From Planctomycetaceae bacterium (GTDB lineage Bacteria > Planctomycetota > Planctomycetia > Planctomycetales > Planctomycetaceae), in the NCBI GenBank assembly GCA_015485495.1, contig WFTL01000179.1:1-64000 (forward strand): 64,000 nt of DNA. Reading direction: 5' to 3'. The translations under genes were made by a program, and so were the position numbers. This document shows, one piece after another, positions 1-8,663 of this stretch. Position 1 is the first letter of the stretch. Every line of letters begins with the position of its first letter. Under the pieces are notes generated by a model. It was not told where the DNA came from and did not search any database. It was given only the letters and a program-made list of their open reading frames with translations.

Positions 1-539
1 CGGTTCCTGTGGTTCTGGTCACCCATGACCGCATGGAAGCGCTGGCCCTGGCCGACACGCTTGTGGTGATGGACGACGGCCGGATTCTGCAGAGCGGATC
101 TCTGGAATCGGTGTTCGGCCAGCCGGCCAGCCGCCGGGTGGCGGAAATCACAGGAACGGACACGGTTCTGGACGGCACCGTGGCAGATCGGCGGGACGGC
201 CTGATCACGGTTTCGGTGGGAGACGTGCGGCTGCTGGCTGTGGCACCGGATCGCCCGTCCCGGCGGGTGCACCTGTGCATCCGGGCGGAAGACGTGGTTC
301 TGCAGAACGACCCCGGAACGGCCCAGAGCATTCGGAACCGGTTTCCCGTCTGCGTCCGCCGCATCGTCCCGGAAGGTGCTCTGGTCCGGGTCGTTCTGGA
401 TGCCGGTTTCATTCTGGAAGCGCTCATCACGCGGCAGGCCTGTGACGCACTGAATCTGAAACCCGGGCAGCGGCTGACCGCCTGCATCAAAACAGCGGCG
501 ATTCACGTCATCCCTGTTCGCGATGCTCCGGATTGCTGA
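1..539 (+). CDS. modC: ABC transporter ATP-binding protein, C-terminal part (molybdate/sulfate type)
   Basis: The reading frame is already open at the left edge, so the N-terminus and Walker A are outside the window. What remains begins with the H-loop region (LVTHDRMEALALAD) that follows Walker B in importer ATPases. A linker and a TOBE/Mop-type oxyanion-binding domain follow over roughly the last 120 residues. This order is typical of ModC/CysA-like ATPases that energise uptake of molybdate or sulfate at the inner membrane. The substrate is inferred from the domain type only, because no permease or binding protein lies in the window. Confidence 0.75.
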   Translation, partial: VPVVLVTHDRMEALALADTLVVMDDGRILQSGSLESVFGQPASRRVAEITGTDTVLDGTVADRRDGLITVSVGDVRLLAVAPDRPSRRVHLCIRAEDVVLQNDPGTAQSIRNRFPVCVRRIVPEGALVRVVLDAGFILEALITRQACDALNLKPGQRLTACIKTAAIHVIPVRDAPDC

Positions 540-680
540 TGTCCGTTGCCACGGCAACCGGATGGAAGACAGCCGCCTGTCGAAGCCGCCGTGTCCTTCC
601 GAAAACGTTCGGCTGCCGGGCTGTATTCGGGCCACGGACCGACACAGCCGGTGCCGGATCCCGTTTCCGTCGGCCAACCG

Positions 681-1943
681 TTATCGACATGCATCGCAGT
701 GCCCGGTGCCACGACGGCCGGAATTCGCAACCAGTTCGTACGGAAGCTGCCAGGGCGGCACGGCAATCGCGGACACGGAATCCGCTTTCAACTGAAAGGC
801 ATCGCCGTGAAAGAACACGTCTGCTGCGACCGCGTCGTCGTGTTCTTTTCCGCTGGGAATTCGAAGAATGTCATGCCCCTGACCGACAGTGCTGCCCACA
901 TCCACCTGTTCTCTGGTTGTCAGAAACAGTGCATCATGGAAGGCCGCGGAAGCTCCGTTGATATCCTCACCGGACCTGGTACTCAGCCCGGACCGGCTGC
1001 CGTCGAAAAACATCTTCCATGTTCCGGAACTGTCTGATCCATACCGTCCGTTCGTAAGCTGAATCAGGTCTTCATCCTTTCCGCGGAGATCTTCGGTTTC
1101 GAAATTTCCGGTGGTCGAAATGATCAGGCCGTTTTCATTCACCGACACCGCATCCACGTCTTCATCATCGGTATCCAGCCCCACGTCGCTGCCGTCCAGA
1201 TAGATCGAAAACCATCCCCGCGTCACTTCACCGAGTCTCGTCGCTTCGAACAGCAGAACATCCGAATCATCGATGTCTCCCTGCAGACCCGGCAGTGCGT
1301 GATCGGCATCCACAGTGAATGGCCGTGTTACGGACAGAAGAATCCGGTTCGGAGAAAGAAACGCGAATCCATCGATCTCAAGACGGCTCATGCCCACATC
1401 GGATCCGTCGAAACACCGCACAACTTCGTGGCCGTCCGTGGCCAGAATGTCTTCATCCTTCGTACGAAGTCCGTTGATCTCAGTCGATCTGTTCACACTG
1501 AAAAACAGAAACGCCTGCATCAGAACCCGCTCATCATCCTGAGCCGTTCTGGGAAGCGTATAGTGAAACCCGGCACATCCGCAGCGGTCGCGCTGAGGAA
1601 CAGGCAGGCAGTGTGCAGCACGCCGGCGACCGATGAGACGTTCCATGACTGTCGCACGTCCGTCGCAGTCGGTTCCCGGCGTCCAGGGAGTCACTCGGCT
1701 GTGGTACGGGTAGCGACACAGAATCGGTCGCGGCGCATACTGATCCCGGTCGCATTTACCGAAACAGCATCCGTCGGCGGGATGCGCTTCGGGAGGACAG
1801 TTTTCGGCCATGCCCAGCCGGGGCACGCCGTCGATGAGATTCCGCCCGCGGTCGATCACGGGCACATGACAGCCGGCGACCAGGTGGACGGACAGCGCCA
1901 CGGCCAGAATCCGGACCACCGGAGCCGGCGGGGACCCGCTCAT
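681..1943 (-). CDS. Repeat-containing lipoprotein, function unknown
   Basis: The 420-residue product opens with a lipoprotein signal: basic/hydrophobic segment, then LVAGC with the acylated Cys at residue 25. The start is supported by GGGAG about nine bases upstream. From about residue 140 it carries at least three imperfect repeats of about 65 residues. Each begins with an F/L-DGSDVGL-like segment and an acidic (E/D)D(V/I)(D/N) turn, followed by a strand reading L-(I/L)-S-T-T. Repeats of this look occur in secreted proteins of many marine bacteria and are probably beta-rich. No enzymatic motif is visible. It is likely exposed at the cell envelope. Confidence 0.7.
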   Translation of the reverse strand: MSGSPPAPVVRILAVALSVHLVAGCHVPVIDRGRNLIDGVPRLGMAENCPPEAHPADGCCFGKCDRDQYAPRPILCRYPYHSRVTPWTPGTDCDGRATVMERLIGRRRAAHCLPVPQRDRCGCAGFHYTLPRTAQDDERVLMQAFLFFSVNRSTEINGLRTKDEDILATDGHEVVRCFDGSDVGMSRLEIDGFAFLSPNRILLSVTRPFTVDADHALPGLQGDIDDSDVLLFEATRLGEVTRGWFSIYLDGSDVGLDTDDEDVDAVSVNENGLIISTTGNFETEDLRGKDEDLIQLTNGRYGSDSSGTWKMFFDGSRSGLSTRSGEDINGASAAFHDALFLTTREQVDVGSTVGQGHDILRIPSGKEHDDAVAADVFFHGDAFQLKADSVSAIAVPPWQLPYELVANSGRRGTGHCDACR

Positions 1944-2011
1944 CTGATCATCTCCCGGATATGAATGTTCCTGTTCATCGGTCGCACCGCCTGTTCCTCA
2001 GACCGGTCTCC

Positions 2012-3499
2012 TCAGAATGCAAGCTGATACTGAGCCCGAAACATGGTTCCGCGGTCGCCTGCCCGGATATTGAGGGCCGACGAATTCACGGGAGCTCCGC
2101 TGAAATAAACCGCATCGAACTGCAGTTTCGAATTGTGGCCGCGGAAGTAGAAATTGACGGCCACGCCGTCTTCACTGAATGTGTTTCTGTAGCCGCCGGG
2201 AATGGGTGACGCCGACCCGCTGCCGCTGGAAAATATCGAGGCGTGCCGGGCTGCAATCTCCACTTTCTCCGTGAGGAAATAGCCTCCCTGCACGTAGAAC
2301 CCGTGCGTGAAATCGCGGAAATCGTCGACGCTGGCGAACCGCACCCTGTTGATCCAGCGGGCGATGTATTCCGCATGCAGGCTCCACCCACCGTATTTCC
2401 AGCTCGCATCAGCGCCCAGCAGCCACAGGTCGTACTGGCGTTCGGCTGCACCGGGCAGCTGATCCATCGCGAAGAACGGCCGGCCATTGGCCACATCGGG
2501 GGCCAGCAGCAGGGCCGGCGTGTCGTCGAATTCATCCGTAGACCCCGCCCCGCCGCGTCGGGTCCTCCAGGTGAAGGCGCTGCTGATTCCCACCCGCATG
2601 GAAGGCACTGCACTCAGCGCGTTGTCGCTTTCGCCTCTTTGAAACGCACCGATGACGTCTTCTGTGAGTCGGAAAACGACCGCCGGTTTGTTGTCGAAAC
2701 CATCCCGCGGCCGGTTGGTGGATGTTCCCAGGCCATTCAAAACGGCCAGTTCATACCGGACACGGCGGTACCGGTGTGTGAATTCGCCCAGCAGTGCCAG
2801 GCCCGTATTGAAACCCGGATTGAACACCGAACTGACGATCGATCGGTCCACGAACTGCAGACGTTTGCTGGATTCACTGATCTGCCGCCCGAAATTCGTC
2901 TGCCAGTAGCCCAGCCGCAGTGCCGTCCTGTCCCCCCAGCCGATCCCCACGGCCTTTTGAAGGTCCACCTGAGTGAACGCGTGCAGCAGACCACCATTGT
3001 TCGTGATTCCGCCCAGACCATCGGAATCCCAGTCGGTCCCGATGTTGTATCTCAGCCAGCGATCGTACACGAACCCGCGGAATCCCAGCCGCACGCGTTC
3101 CATTTCGAATTCGGCAATGCTGGGATTTCCGAACGGCCCCCGGTCGTCGAACTGCGTGAACCGGGACTGCAGCCGACCGCTCACCTTCAGAGAAAACTGC
3201 TGCCTGTCCTGAACCTCGTCCGGGATGAGTTCGATGCCGCCGCCGTCGCGATACACGTCTTCTTCTTCGTTTGTACCGCTGCCCCCGGCCGGATACATCG
3301 ACAGCCAGCGGACCTGGGACATGCCCGAGACCACCGGAGAAATCCCTGGATCCCCGGGAACCGGGCCATCGGCCGCAGCACGAAGCAGCCCGCTGTCCTG
3401 CGCATCGGCGGTGACCGATGTCGTCCAGACCAGAAGGCACAGCGCACCGGTGATGTACGAGAAGCCGGGACGGCCCCAACTGTGATCGGTCCGATTCAT
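2012..3499 (-). CDS. OprP/OprO-like phosphate-selective porin
   Basis: A 495-residue outer-membrane protein. A signal peptide covers about the first 32 residues (hydrophobic GALCLLVWTTSVTADA). A Gly/Glu-rich linker follows, then repeated amphipathic strands typical of a 16-stranded porin beginning at SLKVSGRLQSRFTQF, with the chain ending in aromatic Phe (QYQLAF). The ATG at 3499 gives a clean signal peptide, whereas an upstream start at 3547 would add an Arg-rich tail. The family usually passes phosphate or polyphosphate, but solute specificity cannot be read here. It lies downstream of the degenerate ABC protein on the same strand. Confidence 0.75.
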   Translation of the reverse strand: MNRTDHSWGRPGFSYITGALCLLVWTTSVTADAQDSGLLRAAADGPVPGDPGISPVVSGMSQVRWLSMYPAGGSGTNEEEDVYRDGGGIELIPDEVQDRQQFSLKVSGRLQSRFTQFDDRGPFGNPSIAEFEMERVRLGFRGFVYDRWLRYNIGTDWDSDGLGGITNNGGLLHAFTQVDLQKAVGIGWGDRTALRLGYWQTNFGRQISESSKRLQFVDRSIVSSVFNPGFNTGLALLGEFTHRYRRVRYELAVLNGLGTSTNRPRDGFDNKPAVVFRLTEDVIGAFQRGESDNALSAVPSMRVGISSAFTWRTRRGGAGSTDEFDDTPALLLAPDVANGRPFFAMDQLPGAAERQYDLWLLGADASWKYGGWSLHAEYIARWINRVRFASVDDFRDFTHGFYVQGGYFLTEKVEIAARHASIFSSGSGSASPIPGGYRNTFSEDGVAVNFYFRGHNSKLQFDAVYFSGAPVNSSALNIRAGDRGTMFRAQYQLAF

Positions 3500-3636
3500 A
3501 AGCGGCCTGCGTCCTGCCCCTCTGCGCCGCCTGTGTACCAGAATCACACAGCCCGCGCAACAGGCATCTCAGCAGCCGCAGGCGGACAGCATCCGCGAAC
3601 GACCGGACTCTTCCCGAAGCGTGCAGAAACGGCTTC

Positions 3637-5412
3637 TCATGAAGCCGAATCAGCAGTTCCTGCAGCATCGCCCGGTTGCAGTTCCGGGCACATCGCCGGA
3701 AGGCAGTCCGCCCCGCGCCCCTGGAACACAAACGGCCGCTCCGAATCGGACACCGCGCGGACCTCCGCCCCCGGATCCCGGACACAGACGATTCCGATCC
3801 GGAGACCTGCCGTTTCCAGATGGTTCAGAATCCAGTCGACATCGGGCGCATCGATGAAAACCATGCTCGGCCGGCGCAGCGCGATCCGGGCGATCTGCAG
3901 CCTGTGCCTGTCGTCCACGGACAGTTTCCAGCCGTCCGCACCGGTGGACTGCGCCAGCCATTCGGACACGTCACCTGCGTTTTCCAGAAGACGCCCGGCG
4001 ATGTCCTCCACCTCACGACCGTCCGCACCCGGACGGGCAATGAAAATGTTTTCCAGAATCGACCCCTGAACAATGATCGGACGAACCGCATACCAGCCGA
4101 TCTGCCGGCGAAGTCTGCGGATACTCAGAACATCGGCCGACTGTCCGTCGATCAGCAGTTCCCCGGATTCCACAGGACGCACGCCCATCAGAGCATCGAA
4201 AGCCGTCCGATAGCCGGATTCCCGCAGCAGCACCGGCGGGTCTCCGGATTTCAGTTCCAGAGACAACGCGGCCGTCGGCTGTTCCCGGCCATCAGGTTTC
4301 AGAATGAGATTTCGGAACCGGATCCTGTGCCGGATGCGGACTGTTTTCTTTCTCCTGGACGACCGGCCCGGTTCGGCCTTTCGTTCCAGAATCCGCAGAA
4401 TGCGATGAACGGAAACCATCGCTTTCGCTTCCTGCACAGCCGCCAGCGACAGCCGCTGAAGAACGACAGCCGTGTGCACAGCCAGCCACGTCATGGCCAC
4501 GAACTGTCCCGCCCCCAGTGTACCGGCCCACACAGACTGCACCCCGAACCATCCAAGCAGAGGCACCGGCAGGAAAGCCAGAGTCGCACCGACCAGGCGA
4601 ACAGCGGCGGCGAACCGTTCCCGGTGAATATTGGCTTCGCACACATCATCGGCAGCGTCCGTGACGCCCCGGACAGCATCACGAAATGCGGCCAGCCATT
4701 TTCCGTATGCGATGGAACTGAGAAAACTTTCGACGCGTCCCGTGAATGATGCCTGCAAAGACCGGGCCGCACGCGTTCGCCGTCGCAGCCCCGGCGTCAG
4801 CAGCAGAATGACACACAGTGTCAGCAGCATCGGAACGATGACTGCCAGCGACAGCGCCGGACTGACTGCCATCATGCCGACCGAAAGTACGGCCAGCAGA
4901 ATGCGGTCCGCGACAACGGCCGGCCATGTGCGTGAAAACCACACACGCAGCGCATCGGAATCGCCAATAAAGCGCAGAAGCACCCTGCCCGTCCCGCGAC
5001 GGCGCACATACCTGGCGGGAAGCCGCAGAATGTGTTCGAACATCGCTGCTCGCAGATCGGCGACCAGCGTATGACCGCATCGCCCCGAAAGGGACACGAA
5101 GACGAATCCGGCTGCTCCCCGCACCAGAGCGGCCACGCAGCCGGCAACGATCAGCAGCATCAGCAGCCCGTTCGGGTCTACAGGTCCCCACGGAGTGGTA
5201 ACGGCCGACTGTTTCAAAATCGGATCCAGCGTGAACCGGAGCAGGACCGGGACCACCAGCGGAGCCATTCGCAGAACAAGCGAAATCGACGTCAGGCGGC
5301 GCAGCGTCTTTCTCTGACGGTCGAAAATCGCAGCCAGCTCTTCCTGAGCACGAACAGTCCGCGACCGTGTCTTTTCACCAGACAGCGATCGCACCATTCG
5401 AAGACTGAGCAT
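3637..5412 (-). CDS. ABC exporter-type protein with degenerate ATPase domain
   Basis: 591 residues with the architecture of a type I ABC exporter half-transporter: six membrane segments (about 45-320) and a C-terminal nucleotide-binding-like domain (about 360-570). The fold is easy to follow from flanking residues, for example SGELLIDGQ after the Walker A region and SILENI after the Q-loop. Every nucleotide-handling motif is lost. Walker A reads LLRESGYRTA near 396-404 with no GKS/T, the Q-loop Gln is absent (GWYAVRP), the signature is LSVDD instead of LSGGQ, Walker B is MVFIDAPD with Ala for the catalytic Glu, and the H-loop His is missing. The frame is intact, so this is a pseudo-ATPase rather than a decaying gene. 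It lies 57 bases behind the P-loop gene upstream. Confidence 0.8.
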   Translation of the reverse strand: MLSLRMVRSLSGEKTRSRTVRAQEELAAIFDRQRKTLRRLTSISLVLRMAPLVVPVLLRFTLDPILKQSAVTTPWGPVDPNGLLMLLIVAGCVAALVRGAAGFVFVSLSGRCGHTLVADLRAAMFEHILRLPARYVRRRGTGRVLLRFIGDSDALRVWFSRTWPAVVADRILLAVLSVGMMAVSPALSLAVIVPMLLTLCVILLLTPGLRRRTRAARSLQASFTGRVESFLSSIAYGKWLAAFRDAVRGVTDAADDVCEANIHRERFAAAVRLVGATLAFLPVPLLGWFGVQSVWAGTLGAGQFVAMTWLAVHTAVVLQRLSLAAVQEAKAMVSVHRILRILERKAEPGRSSRRKKTVRIRHRIRFRNLILKPDGREQPTAALSLELKSGDPPVLLRESGYRTAFDALMGVRPVESGELLIDGQSADVLSIRRLRRQIGWYAVRPIIVQGSILENIFIARPGADGREVEDIAGRLLENAGDVSEWLAQSTGADGWKLSVDDRHRLQIARIALRRPSMVFIDAPDVDWILNHLETAGLRIGIVCVRDPGAEVRAVSDSERPFVFQGRGADCLPAMCPELQPGDAAGTADSAS

Positions 5413-5469
5413 GACGAATCGTCCCCGAACCGTGGAACATCCGCGTCCGGTCCTCCGCAGTTCTGCCTG

Positions 5470-6612
5470 CTAAACAACCGAACCGGTCGGCGAACAGTGC
5501 CCATTGCGGTCCGGACACGGGGTTTTCTGAAAAAACGAGCGAATGTCGGGAGAACACAGTTCTTCCGCCGTCACAACGGGGGATGAAGCCAGTTCGGCCG
5601 CTTCCGCGGTACTTAGCGGACTGTTCGTCACGACACCCGAAATCAGCGTCGGCCGAAGCTGCCAGCGGTCGAACAGAAGTTTTTCTCCGAACGGAATCGC
5701 CATGCTGTCGTGAACGGCCAGGCACACGAAATCGACCAGGTGTTCTGAAAGCAGACAGTCCAGCACGTGAACGGTTTCCGAATGCACCAGGCCATCGGCA
5801 ATCTCCAGAACCAGATAATCCGGGCTGCTCAGGGACAGAGTCGCCGTCAGATCTCTGGCAAGCTGCTGCAGTTCTTCGGCGGAACAGCGGAACGTGGACG
5901 CGAACCCGAAATCACAGAAATCAAGAACCTGAGCGGCCCCTGCATCACGATACTCATTGACGTCCTTGCGACATGCGGTCCCGGTCAGTTTTCCGGCGTG
6001 GACGGTGAACCCGGCGGCCGACAGCCCGTGAACAATCCCGGAAACGGTCCGCGTCTTTCCCGAATCCATGGAGGATCCCACCACGGCAACGGTCGGAACC
6101 CGACGCAAAAGGGGGACACCAGGCCCGGCGATGCGCCGCAGATTCACAGTCCGGCCCGATTCATCCGTGAGATATCCCAGAGGCTTTATCAGCGTGGGTT
6201 CCCGCATTCGTTCCGCTCCGGACACGACCTGACCGCAGACACCGGCCTGGCTCAGCATGTCGTATTCGTTCTGCACGCCCGGGACGGTCCCTTCGTACTG
6301 CTGTGTCGCATAGCGATGGCCGAACGCCACACCCACCAGATCACCGGCGTACAGACGTGTCCGTCGCCCGCCGCAGACCTCCAGTCTCCTGTGACGCCCC
6401 AGTTCCAGAACCCGCCCGATGAACACATCGTGTGCCTGCGGAGGCGTATGGATGGGAGCGATGCGGGACTGAATATCTCGCCAGCAGGCGGGCCGATGTT
6501 CGACAGAATCCGTCACACTGCCCCATTTGACCCGCGATTCCGCATGCAGCGGCGGCAAAGAAGGGACCAGGCGGGTCTGAACAGCGTCATCACGTCTCAG
6601 GAAGGATGTCAT
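5470..6612 (-). CDS. P-loop NTPase, dethiobiotin-synthetase/DUF1611-like
   Basis: 380 residues. An N-terminal beta-rich domain (about 60-165) precedes a P-loop domain with GSSMDSGKT at 179-187, which has the GxxxxxGKT form of dethiobiotin synthetase, CobQ and MobB relatives. A later DYLVLEIADG segment would supply the Walker B acid. The exact substrate is unknown. The next gene, same strand and 57 bases away, encodes an ABC exporter that has lost its own ATPase motifs, so functional coupling is possible but unproven. No clear ribosome-binding site is seen before the ATG. Confidence 0.65.
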   Translation of the reverse strand: MTSFLRRDDAVQTRLVPSLPPLHAESRVKWGSVTDSVEHRPACWRDIQSRIAPIHTPPQAHDVFIGRVLELGRHRRLEVCGGRRTRLYAGDLVGVAFGHRYATQQYEGTVPGVQNEYDMLSQAGVCGQVVSGAERMREPTLIKPLGYLTDESGRTVNLRRIAGPGVPLLRRVPTVAVVGSSMDSGKTRTVSGIVHGLSAAGFTVHAGKLTGTACRKDVNEYRDAGAAQVLDFCDFGFASTFRCSAEELQQLARDLTATLSLSSPDYLVLEIADGLVHSETVHVLDCLLSEHLVDFVCLAVHDSMAIPFGEKLLFDRWQLRPTLISGVVTNSPLSTAEAAELASSPVVTAEELCSPDIRSFFQKTPCPDRNGHCSPTGSVV

Positions 6613-7175
6613 TGGTCACTCAGAACATACTCAGATGGAGAACAGGCACGACAAAACCACATACCCGGCTAACGAAAAGACGTCGAAAGATCCGGCCCGA
6701 TTTTCAAAAAAACGGGCCATCGAGAAAACCCGGATCCTCTGTGCCCGAACCCTCTCAGCCCGTTGCGATCCCGGCCAGTCGCAAAGCGTGACCAGTTTCT
6801 GCTTTACGTCAGCCGTACCGAATCCTGAACAGGACGGAAACGGTCTCAGTGAATCACAAAATCCTTACCAAAGAGAACGGCTGTTCGACAGAAACTGCCC
6901 ATCGAGCCCTGACGATCAGCATCGAAATCTGCTCGTCACTCCGGACACGGCACCATCTCAGGACACCCCCGTCCGGATCGGCGCCTGTGAGTTCCGCCCG
7001 CTTCCGACAGGCTGAATGCCGTCCGCCTGCTGTACCCCCGGATGCACTGTCGCGAAAACGGATTTGCAGTCCGGCGGCCGGTTCGCCATCCTGTGCGCTG
7101 CAGCGGTCTGTCGACCGTCCGGGCTGATCACGACCGGCCGCTTCGATCCGTCCCTGCAGTTCGGAGGCCCTCAGC
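6613..7175. other. Divergent intergenic region
   Basis: About 560 bases separate the divergent P-loop gene and the small lipoprotein gene. No convincing coding frame is visible. One GGCCCG/CGGGCC hairpin (6694-6718) with an A/T-rich middle is the only obvious structure. It lacks a following T-run and may be regulatory or chance. Promoters for both flanking genes are expected here, but no clear -35/-10 pair could be picked. Confidence 0.5.
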
Positions 7176-7637
7176 ATGCTCCGCAGAACCTCGTCCCCGG
7201 CCATCCCCTGGACCATCGGCCTCATTCTGGCCGCATCCCTCGGATGCGGCGGGGTCGTCCAGGAATCTCAGGAAACACCGGCCAGACCTTCCCGCCACGT
7301 CCTCGCCCCCAAAATGACTCAGGACATCGATGAATTCCAGGGAGACCGGGAAGTCGTGGTTCCCGACGTGGAAATATCCAACCCATACACGGGTGCTCTG
7401 GAGGCTTACGAACCGATCAAACAGCAGCTGGCTCAACTGAATATCGAACACAGTGTCGAACTGTTTCATGCTCTGGAAGGCCGGTATCCGAAAGATCATG
7501 AAGAATTCATGCAGCGCGTGATTCGGGAGAACAACATCCGGCTTCCGGAACCTGGCAAAGGATTCGAATACCAGTACGACGTCGACAGACACGAACTGGT
7601 GATCGTGAAATCGAAGCCGGATGACGACGGTTCCTGA
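7176..7637 (+). CDS. Small conserved-type lipoprotein
   Basis: 153 residues with a lipoprotein signal (hydrophobic run ending LAASLGC, lipid Cys near residue 24). The mature part is acidic and helical, with a segment containing NIEHSVELFHALEGRYPKDH. That pattern resembles planctomycete proteins of pseudopilin-like or G-peptidase-regulator type, but it is too short to assign. No catalytic motif is visible. The next gene, a rhomboid protease, lies 185 bases downstream on the same strand. Confidence 0.65.
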   Translation: MLRRTSSPAIPWTIGLILAASLGCGGVVQESQETPARPSRHVLAPKMTQDIDEFQGDREVVVPDVEISNPYTGALEAYEPIKQQLAQLNIEHSVELFHALEGRYPKDHEEFMQRVIRENNIRLPEPGKGFEYQYDVDRHELVIVKSKPDDDGS

Positions 7638-7822
7638 ATGGCGATTTCCGTCCGCACCGGCTGCCGACCTGGCCACACGCCTGCACCGGAACCGCCCATC
7701 AGACGGATCCGTTCTGTCCGGCTTCTTTCCATCCAGGCCAACACATCCGGCCAGGATCGTTTCGACAGCCACCTGGCAACGGCTCAGACCGCTCCAGCGA
7801 CGCCCATTCTCCGCAGCTCCGT

Positions 7823-8641
7823 ATGATTCCACTCAAAGACAACATCCCGTCCCGGACAACGCCCTGGGTCAACTACACCATCATCGGCCTCTGCAGTCTG
7901 GTGTTCTCCCAGCAGCTGAACGATCCCGACGGAGTGCTGATCGAACGATACGGCATGATTCCTTCGCGTGTCCTTCACCCGGATGAGCCAGTCATCATGA
8001 AGGACCGTGCCCTCGTCAGAACTTTGCGGGGCCTGGAGCAGCGGGAAATCACCCGACCGGCCGCTCCGGCAGGAGTCGCTCCGCCGCTGACTCTGCTCAC
8101 CTGCATCTTTCTGCACGGCGGATGGATGCACATCATCGGAAATCTGTGGGTGCTGTGGATTTTCGGCGACAATGTGGAAGACCGGCTGGGACATACGGGA
8201 TTCGCTTTGTTCTACCTGTTCTGCGGAATCGCGGCCAGCGCAGCGCACCTGATGTTCAACACCGATTCCACGGTGCCCACGATCGGGGCCAGTGGAGCCA
8301 TCGCAGGGGTGATGGGCGCCTACATGCTGCTGTATCCCCATGCCCAGGTTCTGTCGATCCTTCCCATTTTCTTCTTCATTCAGATGGTCGTTCTGCCGGC
8401 CCCCGTGTTTCTGGGCATCTGGTTCCTGATCCAGTTCTTCCAGGGAACGGCTGCGGCCGCCGGTGTGCAGAGCACCGGGGTCGCCTGGTGGGCGCATATC
8501 GGAGGCTTCATCGCCGGGTTCCTGATTGCCTGGATGCTGAATACCGCACACCGCACACGACCGGCCGTCACGGTCGTCCGCCCTCGTACCGAACGGCCGA
8601 CGGTGTATCGGGTCCATGTGCGTCCCCCGAACAGGCCGTGA
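7823..8641 (+). CDS. Rhomboid family intramembrane serine protease
   Basis: 272 residues with about six to seven hydrophobic segments. The rhomboid catalytic Ser is in the GASGAIAGVMGAY motif and the catalytic His in WWAHIGGFIAG two helices later. The HGGWMHIIGNLWVLWIFG element in loop 1/TM2 is also characteristic. The protein cleaves transmembrane substrates within the inner membrane. An insertion of about 45 residues after TM1 (near 45-90) is longer than in GlpG but common in bacterial rhomboids of this subgroup. The C-terminal Arg/Pro-rich tail is cytoplasmic. It converges with the lactonase gene 22 bases downstream. Confidence 0.9.
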   Translation: MIPLKDNIPSRTTPWVNYTIIGLCSLVFSQQLNDPDGVLIERYGMIPSRVLHPDEPVIMKDRALVRTLRGLEQREITRPAAPAGVAPPLTLLTCIFLHGGWMHIIGNLWVLWIFGDNVEDRLGHTGFALFYLFCGIAASAAHLMFNTDSTVPTIGASGAIAGVMGAYMLLYPHAQVLSILPIFFFIQMVVLPAPVFLGIWFLIQFFQGTAAAAGVQSTGVAWWAHIGGFIAGFLIAWMLNTAHRTRPAVTVVRPRTERPTVYRVHVRPPNRP

Positions 8642-8663
8642 GTTCCGCGCTGCGGCAGCCTGT

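Noticed and set aside
2243-4069. 608-codon plus-strand frame
   Set aside because: It is antisense to the porin and the degenerate ABC gene, with composition typical of a shadow frame.
6694-6718. GGCCCG/CGGGCC hairpin taken as terminator
   Set aside because: No T-run follows on either strand, and it lies upstream of both flanking genes rather than downstream.
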